A DNA stretch of 64,000 nt, from positions 28,266-92,265 of the forward strand of contig JBBQQC010000012.1 in assembly GCA_038216465.1 (NCBI GenBank), given 5' to 3'. Position numbers and translations under genes: made by a program. Positions 19,192 through 28,504 of this stretch are shown piece by piece; position 1 is the stretch's first letter; the number at the start of each line of letters is the position of its first letter. The stretch is from JACCZX01 sp038216465. Lineage in GTDB: Bacteria > Pseudomonadota > Gammaproteobacteria > Burkholderiales > Burkholderiaceae_F. A model generated the notes under the pieces. It was not told where the DNA came from, ran no database searches, and saw only the letters and a list, made by a program, of their open reading frames with translations.

Positions 19192-20540
19192 CACTGCTGA
19201 CCGCCATCGCCGCGTTCCTGGTCACGCTCGGCATCCTGGTCGTGATCCACGAGTACGGCCACTATTGGGTTGCGAAGAAGTCAGGCGTCAAGGTGCTGCG
19301 TTTTTCGATCGGCTTCGGGCGCCCGCTCGCGCGCTGGGTGCGCGGGGCCGATCGCACCGAATGGGTCGTCGCTGCGCTGCCGCTGGGCGGTTACGTGCGC
19401 ATGCTCGACGAGCGCGACCCCGAATGTCTGCCGATCGCAGCAGCCGACCTGCCGCGTGCGTTCAATCGTCAGCCGGTGTGGAAGCGAATCGCGATCGTGC
19501 TCGCGGGGCCGGCCGCCAATCTGCTGCTTGCCGTCGCGGTGTACTGGTTCCTCAGCGTGGTCGGCGTATTCGAACCGAATGCGGTCGTCGGGATACCGCC
19601 GCCCGCCAGCGCCGCGGCGCGTGCAGGCTTGATGGCCGGCGACACCGTGGTGCAGGTGGCGGGCAATCCCGTGCGTTCCTGGAACGAGCTGCGCTGGCTG
19701 CTGTTGCAGCGAGCCGTGTCGACCGCGCCGATTGCGCTCGAAGTTGAGGGCAGTGACAAACGGCGCCGCGAGCTGACGGTGCAGCCATCGGCAGTGGCGC
19801 CGGAAGATCTCGATGGCGACCTGATCGGCCGCATGGGCTTCGTCTTGTTTCAAGGGCCGACGCGCATAGGGCAGGTCACCGAAGCGAGTCCCGCATTTGT
19901 GGGCGGTCTTCGTCCCGGGGATCGCGTGGTCTCCGTCAACGGCGAGCCGATCGCAACGGCGGAGCGTCTGCGCTCGCTGATCCGGGCGTCGGCCGACCAA
20001 CCGATCGAGCTCTCGATCGAGCGTGAAGAGAGGTCGATTCGGCTGCAGGTCACGCCGGCACGCGTCACCGACGACAAGGGCAATTATTTTGGGCGTATCG
20101 GCGCGGAGTTGAGCGACCGCTTGCCGCCGATCAAAGTGCAATACGGCCCCCTCGAAAGCATTCCACGCGCGGTGCAGAAGACAGCGGACACGGCGGTGTT
20201 CTCGCTGAAGATGCTGGGCAAGATGCTGACCGGCGAAGCGTCGTGGAGAAATTTGTCGGGCCCGGTGACGATTGCCGACTACGCGGGGCAAACTGCGCGT
20301 ATCGGGCTCGCTGCGTTCCTTGGATTCTTGGCGTTGGTGTCGATCAGCCTGGCCGTATTGAATCTTCTTCCGATCCCAATGCTCGATGGCGGACACCTCC
20401 TGTATTATCTAATTGAAATTTTCAAGGGCAGCCCGCCTGCAGATTGGGTCGTCGAGTGGGGGCAACGCGCTGGCGTTGCATTGCTTGGACTTCTTACCGT
20501 GCTGGCGCTATACAACGACGTGTTGCGGCTGCTTTCCTGA
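19188..20540 (+). CDS. rseP: Site-2 intramembrane zinc protease RseP
   Basis: RseP cleaves anti-sigma-E factors after the first cut and clears signal peptides. The 450-residue protein has the zinc motif H-E-Y-G-H (21-25) in the first membrane segment. Two PDZ domains follow (about 110-200 and 210-290), and the second metal motif M-L-D-G-G-H lies near the C-terminus with further membrane helices. ATGA overlap joins it to dxr. Confidence 0.95.
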   Translation: MTLLTAIAAFLVTLGILVVIHEYGHYWVAKKSGVKVLRFSIGFGRPLARWVRGADRTEWVVAALPLGGYVRMLDERDPECLPIAAADLPRAFNRQPVWKRIAIVLAGPAANLLLAVAVYWFLSVVGVFEPNAVVGIPPPASAAARAGLMAGDTVVQVAGNPVRSWNELRWLLLQRAVSTAPIALEVEGSDKRRRELTVQPSAVAPEDLDGDLIGRMGFVLFQGPTRIGQVTEASPAFVGGLRPGDRVVSVNGEPIATAERLRSLIRASADQPIELSIEREERSIRLQVTPARVTDDKGNYFGRIGAELSDRLPPIKVQYGPLESIPRAVQKTADTAVFSLKMLGKMLTGEASWRNLSGPVTIADYAGQTARIGLAAFLGFLALVSISLAVLNLLPIPMLDGGHLLYYLIEIFKGSPPADWVVEWGQRAGVALLGLLTVLALYNDVLRLLS

Positions 20541-20568
20541 GTTTAAAAAATAGTGCGGGGACAGTCAG

Positions 20569-22944
20569 TTGAATCGCCGCGTTGAGCGCCGGCGCAGCAA
20601 GCTTGCAACTTTGCGTCCGGCTTTGCGCCATCTTGCAGCGGCTGTTGTCGCCACCTGGTGCGTGTCCGCCTCGGCACAGGAATTTGTCGTGCGCGACATC
20701 CGGGTTGAGGGCGTGCAGCGGACCGAGGCCGGCACCGTCTTTTCCTACCTGCCGATCCGCGTCGGCGATCGGTTTGACCCCGAGCGCGGCACGCAGGCAA
20801 TCCGCGCGTTGTACGCAAGCGGCTTGTTCAAGGACGTACGGCTCGAAGTCGACGGCGACGTGCTGGTCGTGATCGTCGACGAGCGTCCGGCCATTTCCGC
20901 GATTGACTTGACGGGAGTGACCGAGTTCGAAAAGGACACGGTGCTGAAGTCGCTGCGCGACGTCGGCCTCGCCGAAGGCCGCATCTTCGATCGGTCGCTG
21001 CTCGATCGCGCCGAACAGGAATTGCGCCGGCAATATCTGTCGCGCGGTTTATATGGTGTCGACGTCAAGACGACGGTGACCCCGATCGAGCGAAACCGTG
21101 TCAACGTATCGATCGCGGCGATCGAAGGCGAGATCTCGCGCATTCGTTCGATTGCGTTTAGTGGCAACACCGTGTTCAGTGATGGCACGCTACGCGGCCA
21201 GATGGAGCTTTCAACTCCGAATTGGCTGTCGTGGTACACGAAGCGCGATCAATACTCACGGCAAAAGCTGTCGGCTGATCTCGAAAGCGTACGGTCGTAC
21301 TACCTGAACCGCGGTTACCTCGATTTCAAGATCGATTCGGTGCAAGTGTCGATCAGCCCCGACAAGCGCGACATTTTCGTGTCGATCAACGTCACGGAGG
21401 GCGACCGTTACACCGTCTCCGGCGTCAAGCTGACCGGCGAGCTGCTCGGCCTCGATGACGAGATGCTGCCGCTGGTCGACATCAAGCCCGGTGAGGTCTT
21501 CAGCGCCGAGCGCATCAACGCGGTGGCCAAGCGTGTCACCGACCGCATGAGCACGCTCGGTTATGCATTTGCCAGCGCCAATCCCAATCCCGAGGCGGAC
21601 CGCGAAAAACGCACGGTCGCGTTCACGATCGTCGTCGACCCGGGCCGCCGCGTGTACGTGCGACGCGTCAACATCGCGGGCAACAATCGAACGCGCGATG
21701 AAGTAATTCGCCGTGAAGTCAGGCAATACGAAAGCGCCTGGTTTGATTCGGACCGGGTGCGACTCTCACGCGACCGCATCGACCGGCTCGGCTTCTTCGA
21801 ATCGGTCACCGTCGAGACACCGGCGGTGCCTTCGGCGCCGGATCAGGTCGACGTCAACGTGACCGTGAAGGAGCGCGCAACCGGCAACATCCAGGTCGGC
21901 GCTGGGTATTCGAGCGCCGAGGGCCTGGTGTTGAGTGGCGGTATTGCGCAGCAAAACCTGTTTGGCTCGGGCAATGCGCTGTCGCTCGAGATCAACACCA
22001 GCAAAGCGAACCGTGTAATCGCGCTGGCGCACACCGATCCGTACATAACGCCCGAGGGCATCAGTCGCTCGGTGGAGCTGTTTGACCGCAAGTCCGACCT
22101 GGCCCAGCTGGGCCTGTCGAGCGTCGGTTATTCGACGCTGGGCGGCGGTGTCGTGTTCGGCGTGCCGTTCACTGAATTTGACCGCGTCTTCTTCGGGCTG
22201 CGCTACGAAAAGACCAAGATTGACCTGACGGTATTTTCACCGCTGCGCTACGTCGAGTATGTCGAACAGTTCGGTGCGAGGTCGGATTCGCTGGCGCTGA
22301 CGGTCGGCTGGTCGCGCGACGATCGCGACAATCTGCTGGTGCCGACGCGCGGGCGTTACCAGCGCGCGTTCAGCGAGATTGGGCTGCCGGCGCTCGACTT
22401 GCAGTACTACCGGCTGAGCTACCAGTTTCAGCAATATTTTCAGTTCTTCCCGCGCGTGACCTTCGCATTCAACGGCGAGATCGGGTATGGCGACGGTTAC
22501 GGCGGCAAGCCCTATCCATTCTTCAAGAACTACTACGTCGGCGGCATCGGCAGCGTGCGCGGGTTCGAAACCGGCAGTCTCGGCCCGCGCGATGTGGACG
22601 GCAGCTCGCTCGGGGGCAACCGCCGGCTGAATTTTGCGTTCGAGGCGTACTTGCCGATCCCTGGCGCCGATCGCACGCTGCGCGCGTTGTCATTCGTCGA
22701 CGCGGGGCAGGTGTGGGGGCTGAGCGTGCGGCGCGACAGCTCGGGTACGCCGATCCTCGTCAACGGGCGCCCGCAGTACGAGGACGAGCGAATCGACCTG
22801 GGCAACCTGCGCTATTCGGTCGGCGTCGGCGTCGCCTGGATTTCGCCGCTCGGCCCGCTCAGACTATCTTTTGCCTATCCGCTGAATAAAAAGAGCGAAG
22901 ACCGGCTGCAGCGCTTTCAATTCCAGATCGGCACCGGATTCTGA
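20569..22944 (+). CDS. bamA: Outer membrane protein assembly factor BamA
   Basis: BamA inserts beta-barrel proteins into the outer membrane. The 791-residue protein has an N-terminal signal sequence ending near C-V-S-A-S-A-Q, five POTRA repeats (about 35-440) and a C-terminal 16-strand barrel. The conserved loop 6 motif V-R-G-F is in G-I-G-S-V-R-G-F-E-T-G-S. It ends in the aromatic barrel signature F-Q-I-G-T-G-F. The start is TTG at 20569, after GGGGA. Confidence 0.96.
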   Translation: MNRRVERRRSKLATLRPALRHLAAAVVATWCVSASAQEFVVRDIRVEGVQRTEAGTVFSYLPIRVGDRFDPERGTQAIRALYASGLFKDVRLEVDGDVLVVIVDERPAISAIDLTGVTEFEKDTVLKSLRDVGLAEGRIFDRSLLDRAEQELRRQYLSRGLYGVDVKTTVTPIERNRVNVSIAAIEGEISRIRSIAFSGNTVFSDGTLRGQMELSTPNWLSWYTKRDQYSRQKLSADLESVRSYYLNRGYLDFKIDSVQVSISPDKRDIFVSINVTEGDRYTVSGVKLTGELLGLDDEMLPLVDIKPGEVFSAERINAVAKRVTDRMSTLGYAFASANPNPEADREKRTVAFTIVVDPGRRVYVRRVNIAGNNRTRDEVIRREVRQYESAWFDSDRVRLSRDRIDRLGFFESVTVETPAVPSAPDQVDVNVTVKERATGNIQVGAGYSSAEGLVLSGGIAQQNLFGSGNALSLEINTSKANRVIALAHTDPYITPEGISRSVELFDRKSDLAQLGLSSVGYSTLGGGVVFGVPFTEFDRVFFGLRYEKTKIDLTVFSPLRYVEYVEQFGARSDSLALTVGWSRDDRDNLLVPTRGRYQRAFSEIGLPALDLQYYRLSYQFQQYFQFFPRVTFAFNGEIGYGDGYGGKPYPFFKNYYVGGIGSVRGFETGSLGPRDVDGSSLGGNRRLNFAFEAYLPIPGADRTLRALSFVDAGQVWGLSVRRDSSGTPILVNGRPQYEDERIDLGNLRYSVGVGVAWISPLGPLRLSFAYPLNKKSEDRLQRFQFQIGTGF

Positions 22945-22981
22945 TATGCGAGAATCTTTTGCTTCCGAGGAGGCAACATCG

Positions 22982-23497
22982 ATGTTTGAAACGTGGCGAA
23001 AAATTTTGAAAGCGACGTGCGCCGCCACGCTGATCGCGAGCGCGTCCGTCGCGATAGCGCAGGACTTCAAGATCGGGGTGGTTAATCCAGAGCGACTGCT
23101 GCGCGAATCGACACCGGCCCGCGCCGCGCTGCAAAAACTGGAGGGCGAATTTTCGAAGCGTCAGAAAGATGTCGAAGACACCGGCACGCGGCTGAAGGCA
23201 ACGGCAGAGCGATTCGAAAAGGATTCGCCGGTGATGACCGAAACCGATCGGGGTCGCCGCCAACGCGAGCTTGCAGAGCTCGATCGCGACTTTCAGCGCA
23301 AACAGCGCGAGTTTCGCGAAGACCTCAATCAACGCCGCAACGAAGAGATGCAGGGTTTGGTAGAGCGCAGCAACCGCATCATTCGGCAGATTGCCGAGCA
23401 GGAAAAATTCGACCTGATCGTGCAGGAAGCTGTCTACTTCAACCCCCGCGTCGACATCACCGAGCGAGTTTTGCGGGCGCTCAATAACACCAAGTAA
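22982..23497 (+). CDS. skp: Periplasmic chaperone Skp (OmpH family)
   Basis: Skp keeps outer-membrane proteins unfolded on the way to BamA. From the ATG at 22982, which follows GAGGAGG, the protein has 171 residues. It has a signal peptide ending A-I-A-Q, a short beta start K-I-G-V-V-N-P-E-R-L-L, and a long charged coiled coil typical of the Skp tentacles. An upstream in-frame ATG (22946) would bury the signal peptide and is rejected. Confidence 0.92.
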   Translation: MFETWRKILKATCAATLIASASVAIAQDFKIGVVNPERLLRESTPARAALQKLEGEFSKRQKDVEDTGTRLKATAERFEKDSPVMTETDRGRRQRELAELDRDFQRKQREFREDLNQRRNEEMQGLVERSNRIIRQIAEQEKFDLIVQEAVYFNPRVDITERVLRALNNTK

Positions 23498-23503
23498 TCC
23501 GGC

Positions 23504-24601
23504 ATGACGGTCAGTGTGTCGCTGGCCGACTTGAACAGCGCGGTTACCGAGCGCTCTGGCGGGCGGCTGGCGGCAACGATTGTCGGCTCCAGCGACATTA
23601 AGCTGAGCGGCGTGGCCGCGCTCGAATCCGCCCTACGTTCCGATCTCGCGTTTCTCGCCAACCCTCTATATCGCGCGGACGCGTTGACTACGCAGGCGGG
23701 TGCGATCGTTCTCAACTCGGCTGATCGCGACGCTTTACAGGCACAGTCGGCACCGTTCACCGCGTCGCTGACAGCGCTCGCGGTGTGCGAGCATCCCTAC
23801 GCGTGGTTTGCATTCGCAGCGCAAGTATTGAAACCCACGGCGCCGCTGAAACCCGGCGTCGCAACTGGCGCCCACGTCAGCAGCGGCGCGCGAGTGCATC
23901 TGAGTGCGCGCGTCGACGCCGGCGCGACCGTCGGCGAGGGTGCAGCCATCGGCGCCGGTGCATGGATCGGTGCCGGCGCAGTGATCGGCGCCCGGTCCGT
24001 CGTCGGAGAAGGCGCACACATCCACCCGCGCGCCGTGGTGCTCGACGATTGCAAGCTCGGAGCGCGCTGCGTGGTCCATAGCGGCGCGGTCATCGGCAGC
24101 GACGGCTTCGGCTTTGCTCCGCTCGATGGACGCTACATCAAGATTCCGCAAGTTGGCACCGTCGTCATCGGTGACGACGTCGAGATCGGCGCCAACACAA
24201 CTATCGATCGCGGCGCGATGGGCGCCACGTTGATCGAAGACGGAGTCAAGCTCGACAATCAGATACAGATCGCGCATAACTGCGTGATCGGAGCGCACAC
24301 GGTGATCGCCGCGTGCGTGGGCATCGCCGGCAGCACGACCATCGGAAAGGGTTGCCGCATCGGTGGCGCGGCGATGATTGCCGGCCATCTGAAGATTCCC
24401 GACGGCTCGAGCATCGGCCCGGCGACAGTGGTGCCCAGTACGATCAGCGAAACGGGGCATTACACCGGCTTCTTTCCGATCATGAAGCACCGCGACTGGG
24501 AACGCGCGGCGGCGGTGGTGCGCAACCTGCCCGAGCTGCGCAGCCGTTTGCGGCAGCTCGAAGCAGAGCGCAGACAGGCAGAATCGAAAACGGAAAAATG
24601 A
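23504..24601 (+). CDS. lpxD: UDP-3-O-(3-hydroxyacyl)glucosamine N-acyltransferase
   Basis: LpxD adds the second 3-hydroxyacyl chain in lipid A synthesis. The 365-residue protein has an N-terminal uridine-binding domain (1-100) and a left-handed beta helix made of many hexapeptide repeats (about 115-320, such as I-G-A-G-A-W-I-G-A-G-A-V). The catalytic region is around I-A-H-N-C-V-I-G. The C-terminal helix is long and charged. Start ATG is 6 bases after skp. Confidence 0.96.
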   Translation: MTVSVSLADLNSAVTERSGGRLAATIVGSSDIKLSGVAALESALRSDLAFLANPLYRADALTTQAGAIVLNSADRDALQAQSAPFTASLTALAVCEHPYAWFAFAAQVLKPTAPLKPGVATGAHVSSGARVHLSARVDAGATVGEGAAIGAGAWIGAGAVIGARSVVGEGAHIHPRAVVLDDCKLGARCVVHSGAVIGSDGFGFAPLDGRYIKIPQVGTVVIGDDVEIGANTTIDRGAMGATLIEDGVKLDNQIQIAHNCVIGAHTVIAACVGIAGSTTIGKGCRIGGAAMIAGHLKIPDGSSIGPATVVPSTISETGHYTGFFPIMKHRDWERAAAVVRNLPELRSRLRQLEAERRQAESKTEK

Positions 24602-24605
24602 ATTG

Positions 24606-25088
24606 ATGAACATCCAGCAGATTCTGGAAACGCTGCCGCACCGGTATCCGTTCGTGCTGGTTGATCGCGTGCTCGAGATCGTCGCTGGCGAGCGCATCGT
24701 CGCGCTGAAGAACGTGACGATCAACGAGCCGTACTTTGTCGGCCATTTCCCACGGCTGCCGGTGATGCCCGGCGTGATGATCATCGAGGCACTCGCGCAG
24801 GCGGCCGCGCTTCTGACGTATCAGACGCTGAACCTGAAACAGGGCGACGGCACGTTGTTCTACTTCGCCGGCATCGACGGCGCGCGCTTCAAGCGGCCGG
24901 TGTCACCGGGCGATCAGTTGCGGCTTGAAGTCGAAATGGTCCGCGTGATGCGCGGCATCGGCAAGTTCAGGGCGCGCGCGCTGGTCGATTCAACCGTGGT
25001 GGCCGAAGCCGAGCTGATGTGCGCGTATCGGAACGGAATCCAGGAGCGCGCCAACCGCGTTGGAAACGACGAGCGTGAGGCCCAGTAG
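24606..25088 (+). CDS. fabZ: 3-hydroxyacyl-ACP dehydratase FabZ
   Basis: FabZ is a hot-dog-fold dehydratase of fatty acid elongation. The 160-residue protein contains L-P-H-R-Y-P-F-V-L-V-D-R-V and the catalytic His/Glu region G-H-F-P-R-L-P-V-M-P-G-V-M-I-I-E-A-L-A-Q. An in-frame TTG lies one codon upstream; the ATG is preferred. The C-terminus is about 10 residues longer than E. coli FabZ. Confidence 0.96.
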   Translation: MNIQQILETLPHRYPFVLVDRVLEIVAGERIVALKNVTINEPYFVGHFPRLPVMPGVMIIEALAQAAALLTYQTLNLKQGDGTLFYFAGIDGARFKRPVSPGDQLRLEVEMVRVMRGIGKFRARALVDSTVVAEAELMCAYRNGIQERANRVGNDEREAQ

Positions 25089-25874
25089 TTGCGCGCGCAC
25101 GCTACCGCAGTCATCGATCGCGCGGCGCAAATCGCGGATGACGTCGAAGTCGGGCCGTACTGCGTGGTCGGCGCCGGTGTAAAGATCGGCGCGGGCTCGG
25201 TGCTGAAATCGCACGTGGTGATCGGGGGCCGCACCACGATCGGCCGCAACAATCGCTTCTTTCCGTTCTGTGCGATCGGCGGCGTACCGCAGGACAAGAA
25301 ATACGCCGGTGAAGACACCGAGCTCATGATCGGTGACGACAACACCGTGCGCGAGTCATGCACGATCAGTCTCGGTACGGCGGGCGGCGGCGGCGTTACG
25401 CGCATAGGACGCGACAACTGGATCATGGCGTCAGTTCACATCGCCCACGACTGCGTGGTCGGCGACCACACGATTCTCGCCAACAATGCAACGCTCGCCG
25501 GGCACGTGACGCTCGGTGATTGGTCAATCCTGGGCGGCATGGTGGCGGTTCATCAGTTCTGCGCGGTGGGTGCGCACGCGCTGGCTGCGGGCGGATCGAT
25601 CGTGCTGCGCGATATCCCGCCGTACGTGATCTGCAGCGGCAATCCCGCCGAGCCGCACGGCATCAACTCCGAGGGATTGAAGCGGCGCGGTGTCGATGCG
25701 GACACGATCAAACTGTTGCGGCGCGCGTACAAGACGCTGTATCGCGAAGGATTGACGGTTGCCGATGCGGTCACCGCGCTTGGAAAGCTCGCCGAAGAAA
25801 ATCCACCTTCGGCCGCGGCGATCGAGGTGCTGAAAACGTTCGTACAGAGCTCGCAGCGCGGCATCGTGCGTTGA
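25089..25874 (+). CDS. lpxA: UDP-N-acetylglucosamine acyltransferase
   Basis: LpxA starts lipid A synthesis by acylating UDP-GlcNAc at O-3. The 261-residue protein is a beta helix of hexapeptide repeats (about 1-185) with the catalytic histidine in H-I-A-H-D-C-V-V-G and H-Q-F-C-A-V-G-A-H-A. A helical C-terminal domain contains the G-L-K-R-R-G motif. The start is TTG directly after the fabZ stop. The stop overlaps the lpxB ATG. Confidence 0.96.
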   Translation: MRAHATAVIDRAAQIADDVEVGPYCVVGAGVKIGAGSVLKSHVVIGGRTTIGRNNRFFPFCAIGGVPQDKKYAGEDTELMIGDDNTVRESCTISLGTAGGGGVTRIGRDNWIMASVHIAHDCVVGDHTILANNATLAGHVTLGDWSILGGMVAVHQFCAVGAHALAAGGSIVLRDIPPYVICSGNPAEPHGINSEGLKRRGVDADTIKLLRRAYKTLYREGLTVADAVTALGKLAEENPPSAAAIEVLKTFVQSSQRGIVR

Positions 25875-27019
25875 TGTGCGCCGCGCGCACGATCGTCTTT
25901 GCCGCAGGGGAGTCATCCGGGGATCTGCTGGCGGCGCCTGTCGTGTCCGAACTACGGCAGCGCGCCTCTGACGTGCGCTGCGCCGGCATCGGCGGCGACC
26001 GCATGATCGCGGCCGGGTTCGACGCCTGGCACCACGTACGCGAATTGTCGGTGCGCGGATATGTCGAAGTGATAAGGCATTTGCCACGCCTGCTGCGCTT
26101 GCGCAGCGCGCTGCGCGAGCGCGTGATCGCAACCAAGCCGCAGGTGTTTGTCGGCGTCGACGCGCCGGACTTCAATCTGGCGCTGGAAGAACAGCTGCGA
26201 GGGCAGGGTGTTCCGACGGTGCACTTCGTCAGCCCGTCGATCTGGGCCTGGAGAAGCGAACGCATCGACCAGATCGGGCGCGCGGTGGATCGCATGCTGC
26301 TCGTCTTTCCGTTCGAGCAGAAAATTTATGACGATGCCGGAATTCCGGCGACCTACGTCGGCCATCCGCTCGCCAGCATCATTCCGATGATTCCGGACGC
26401 AGCCGCTGCGCGCAGCCGACTCGGGCTGAGAACCGAAGGCGCTTTGCTCGCAGTGCTGCTCGGCTCGCGGCCCGACGAAGTGCGCCATAACGGCGCGACC
26501 TTCGTCGCCGCGATGGATGCCATCGCCGCCGAGCAACCGTCGATGCGTTTCATCGTGCCGGTGGCGGATCCCGCGTTGCGCAGCCCCATCGAACACTTAA
26601 TGGCGGCGCGGCCTGGGCTCGCGCCGAAAGTCGATATCGTCAACGGACGATCGCACGATTGCCTTGAAGCGTCGTCCGTCGTCCTCGTCGCAAGCGGCAC
26701 CGCCACCCTCGAGGCCGCGTTGTTCAAGCGACCGATGGTGATTGCCTACAAAATGTCGCCGCTGACCGCATGGATCATGTGGCGCAAGGGTAGGATTCCA
26801 TACGTCGGACTTCCCAATATCCTAGCCGGAGAATTCGTCGTTCCCGAACTGCTGCAGCACCACGCAACACCGACGACGCTGGCGCGTGCGGTGCTCGAAT
26901 GGCTGCACGACGATGCGCGTTGCAGTCGCGTCGCGGCGCGCTTTACTGAAATGCATCTTTCGCTGAAGCGCGATACGGCCCGCCTGGTCACCGACGCGAT
27001 CCTGGAGGTCGCGCAGTGA
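25874..27019 (+). CDS. lpxB: Lipid A disaccharide synthase
   Basis: LpxB joins UDP-diacylglucosamine and lipid X. The ATG at 25874 overlaps the lpxA stop (TGATG) and gives 381 residues, the normal length. The N-terminal A-G-E-S-S-G-D-L-L-A motif is intact, as are S-P-S-I-W-A-W and the C-terminal S-G-T-A-T-L-E-A-A-L. A longer open frame reaching back to 25520 lies inside lpxA and is a shadow. Confidence 0.96.
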   Translation: MCAARTIVFAAGESSGDLLAAPVVSELRQRASDVRCAGIGGDRMIAAGFDAWHHVRELSVRGYVEVIRHLPRLLRLRSALRERVIATKPQVFVGVDAPDFNLALEEQLRGQGVPTVHFVSPSIWAWRSERIDQIGRAVDRMLLVFPFEQKIYDDAGIPATYVGHPLASIIPMIPDAAAARSRLGLRTEGALLAVLLGSRPDEVRHNGATFVAAMDAIAAEQPSMRFIVPVADPALRSPIEHLMAARPGLAPKVDIVNGRSHDCLEASSVVLVASGTATLEAALFKRPMVIAYKMSPLTAWIMWRKGRIPYVGLPNILAGEFVVPELLQHHATPTTLARAVLEWLHDDARCSRVAARFTEMHLSLKRDTARLVTDAILEVAQ

Positions 27020-27684
27020 AAGTGCGCTCGTTCCGCATCACACTGCGCCGTCGCAAGGCCGTCACCGGCGACCTGTTCGAGCAAGCCGTACTGGCGAGCG
27101 GTGGCCTGATCTGCGGCATCGACGAAGCCGGCTGCGGCCCACTGGCAGGCCCCGTCGTGGCCGCCGCCGTGATCCTCGACCCCAAGCGTCGCATCTACGG
27201 ACTGCGCGATTCGAAGGTACTGAAGCCGGAGCGCCGCGAGCAGCTCGCCCGACGTATCCGCGAGCGCGCGATTGCATGGGCGGTTGCCGAAGCGAGCGTC
27301 GACGAAATCGACACCATCAACATCCTGCAGGCGAGATTGCTGGCGATGCGCCGCGCGGTCGATGCGCTGACGATCGCGCCCGAATACGCGCTGGTCGACG
27401 GCAATCAGATGCCGCGCCTGCCGTTTCCGGGCCGCGCGATCATCGCCGGCGACGCACTCGAGCCCGCGATCTCCGCTGCGTCGATCCTGGCCAAGACCAC
27501 GCGCGATCGCATGATGCGCGCGTTCGACGCGGTGCACCCCGGCTATGGCTTCGCGCACCACATGGGCTACGCCACCCCCGAGCACTGCGCACGCCTGAAC
27601 GCGCTCGGCCCGTGCATCCTGCACCGTCGCAGCTTCGCTCCCGTCCGCATCCTCGTCACGGAAGATGCGCATCTCTTCGACTGA
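27016..27684 (+). CDS. rnhB: Ribonuclease HII
   Basis: RNase HII removes misincorporated ribonucleotides. The metal acids D36 and E37 are in G-I-D-E-A-G-C-G-P-L-A-G-P-V. Further on are L-V-D-G-N-Q-M-P and S-I-L-A-K-T-T-R-D-R-M-M. The 222-residue length includes about 25 extra basic residues at the N-terminus if the GTG at 27016 overlapping the lpxB stop is used. A later start is possible. Confidence 0.95.
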   Translation: MKVRSFRITLRRRKAVTGDLFEQAVLASGGLICGIDEAGCGPLAGPVVAAAVILDPKRRIYGLRDSKVLKPERREQLARRIRERAIAWAVAEASVDEIDTINILQARLLAMRRAVDALTIAPEYALVDGNQMPRLPFPGRAIIAGDALEPAISAASILAKTTRDRMMRAFDAVHPGYGFAHHMGYATPEHCARLNALGPCILHRRSFAPVRILVTEDAHLFD

Positions 27685-28450
27685 CAACCCGATTTATCGG
27701 CGGTTAAAGCAGCTTGCGACATCGCCCCGCGCCTGCAGGGAATCAAGTTGCACGTTGATCGAGGGGATCCACCTGCTACAGGCGGCGCTGGTCGCGAATG
27801 CGCCGATCCATACACTGGTGTTGCGCGGTACGGAGCAGTCAGCCGCAGCGACGGAGGTCGCCGGCGCGATCGGCGCGCGGCCCAACGTCAAGACGATCGA
27901 GCTTGCGCCGAATCTGTACGACAGCATTGCACCGGTAGAGCACGGAGTTGGCGCGCTCGCCGAGATCGAATTCTCTACCTCGCCGTGGCCCGAACGGATC
28001 GTTGATGACGCAATTTATCTAGACAACGTGCAAGACCCCGGCAACGTAGGCGCGCTGCTACGCACCGCTGCGGCGGCCGGCGTGCGACACGCGATCGCCG
28101 GACCTGGCTGTGCCTTCTTGTGGTCGCCAAAGGTCATGCGCGCCGCGATGGGCGCGCACTTCGTGCTGGATTTGCATGAACAGATCACACCACAGAAGTT
28201 GCGCGGTGTATTCGCGGGCGAGGTTCTGGCCGCGGATGCAACTGCTGGCGAAGACTTGTTTAGAGCGGAGTGGGGAAGAAGCCGCGTGCTGTGGTTATTC
28301 GGCGGTGAAGGGCATGGGCTCAGCGCGGAGGTGCTGAACGCAGCCCATCGGCGCCTGCGTATCCCTATTGATTGCCGCGTCGAGTCTTTGAACGTGAGTG
28401 CAGCGGCGGCCGTTTGCTTGTTCGAGCAGAAGCGAAGACGCGGGGGTTAA
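27665..28450 (+). CDS. TrmH-family (SPOUT) RNA 2'-O-methyltransferase
   Basis: The 261-residue protein has an N-terminal L30e-like substrate domain (R-I-S-S-T-D-N-P-I-Y-R-R-L-K, then E-G-I-H-L-L-Q-A-A-L). A SPOUT catalytic domain follows with the three motifs: D-N-V-Q-D-P-G-N-V-G-A-L-L-R-T-A, F-G-G-E-G-H-G-L-S and I-P-I-D-C-R-V-E-S-L-N-V-S-A-A-A-A. Such enzymes methylate rRNA or tRNA riboses at the 2'-O. The exact target cannot be told from sequence. It overlaps rnhB by 20 bases and ends the long core operon; the accessory region begins 3' of it. Confidence 0.9.
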   Translation: MRISSTDNPIYRRLKQLATSPRACRESSCTLIEGIHLLQAALVANAPIHTLVLRGTEQSAAATEVAGAIGARPNVKTIELAPNLYDSIAPVEHGVGALAEIEFSTSPWPERIVDDAIYLDNVQDPGNVGALLRTAAAAGVRHAIAGPGCAFLWSPKVMRAAMGAHFVLDLHEQITPQKLRGVFAGEVLAADATAGEDLFRAEWGRSRVLWLFGGEGHGLSAEVLNAAHRRLRIPIDCRVESLNVSAAAAVCLFEQKRRRGG

Positions 28451-28504
28451 GCTCGACGTGAGACGTACCTCCATACGACGCCCTTTCGTCGCTCGCCGAC
28501 AGGG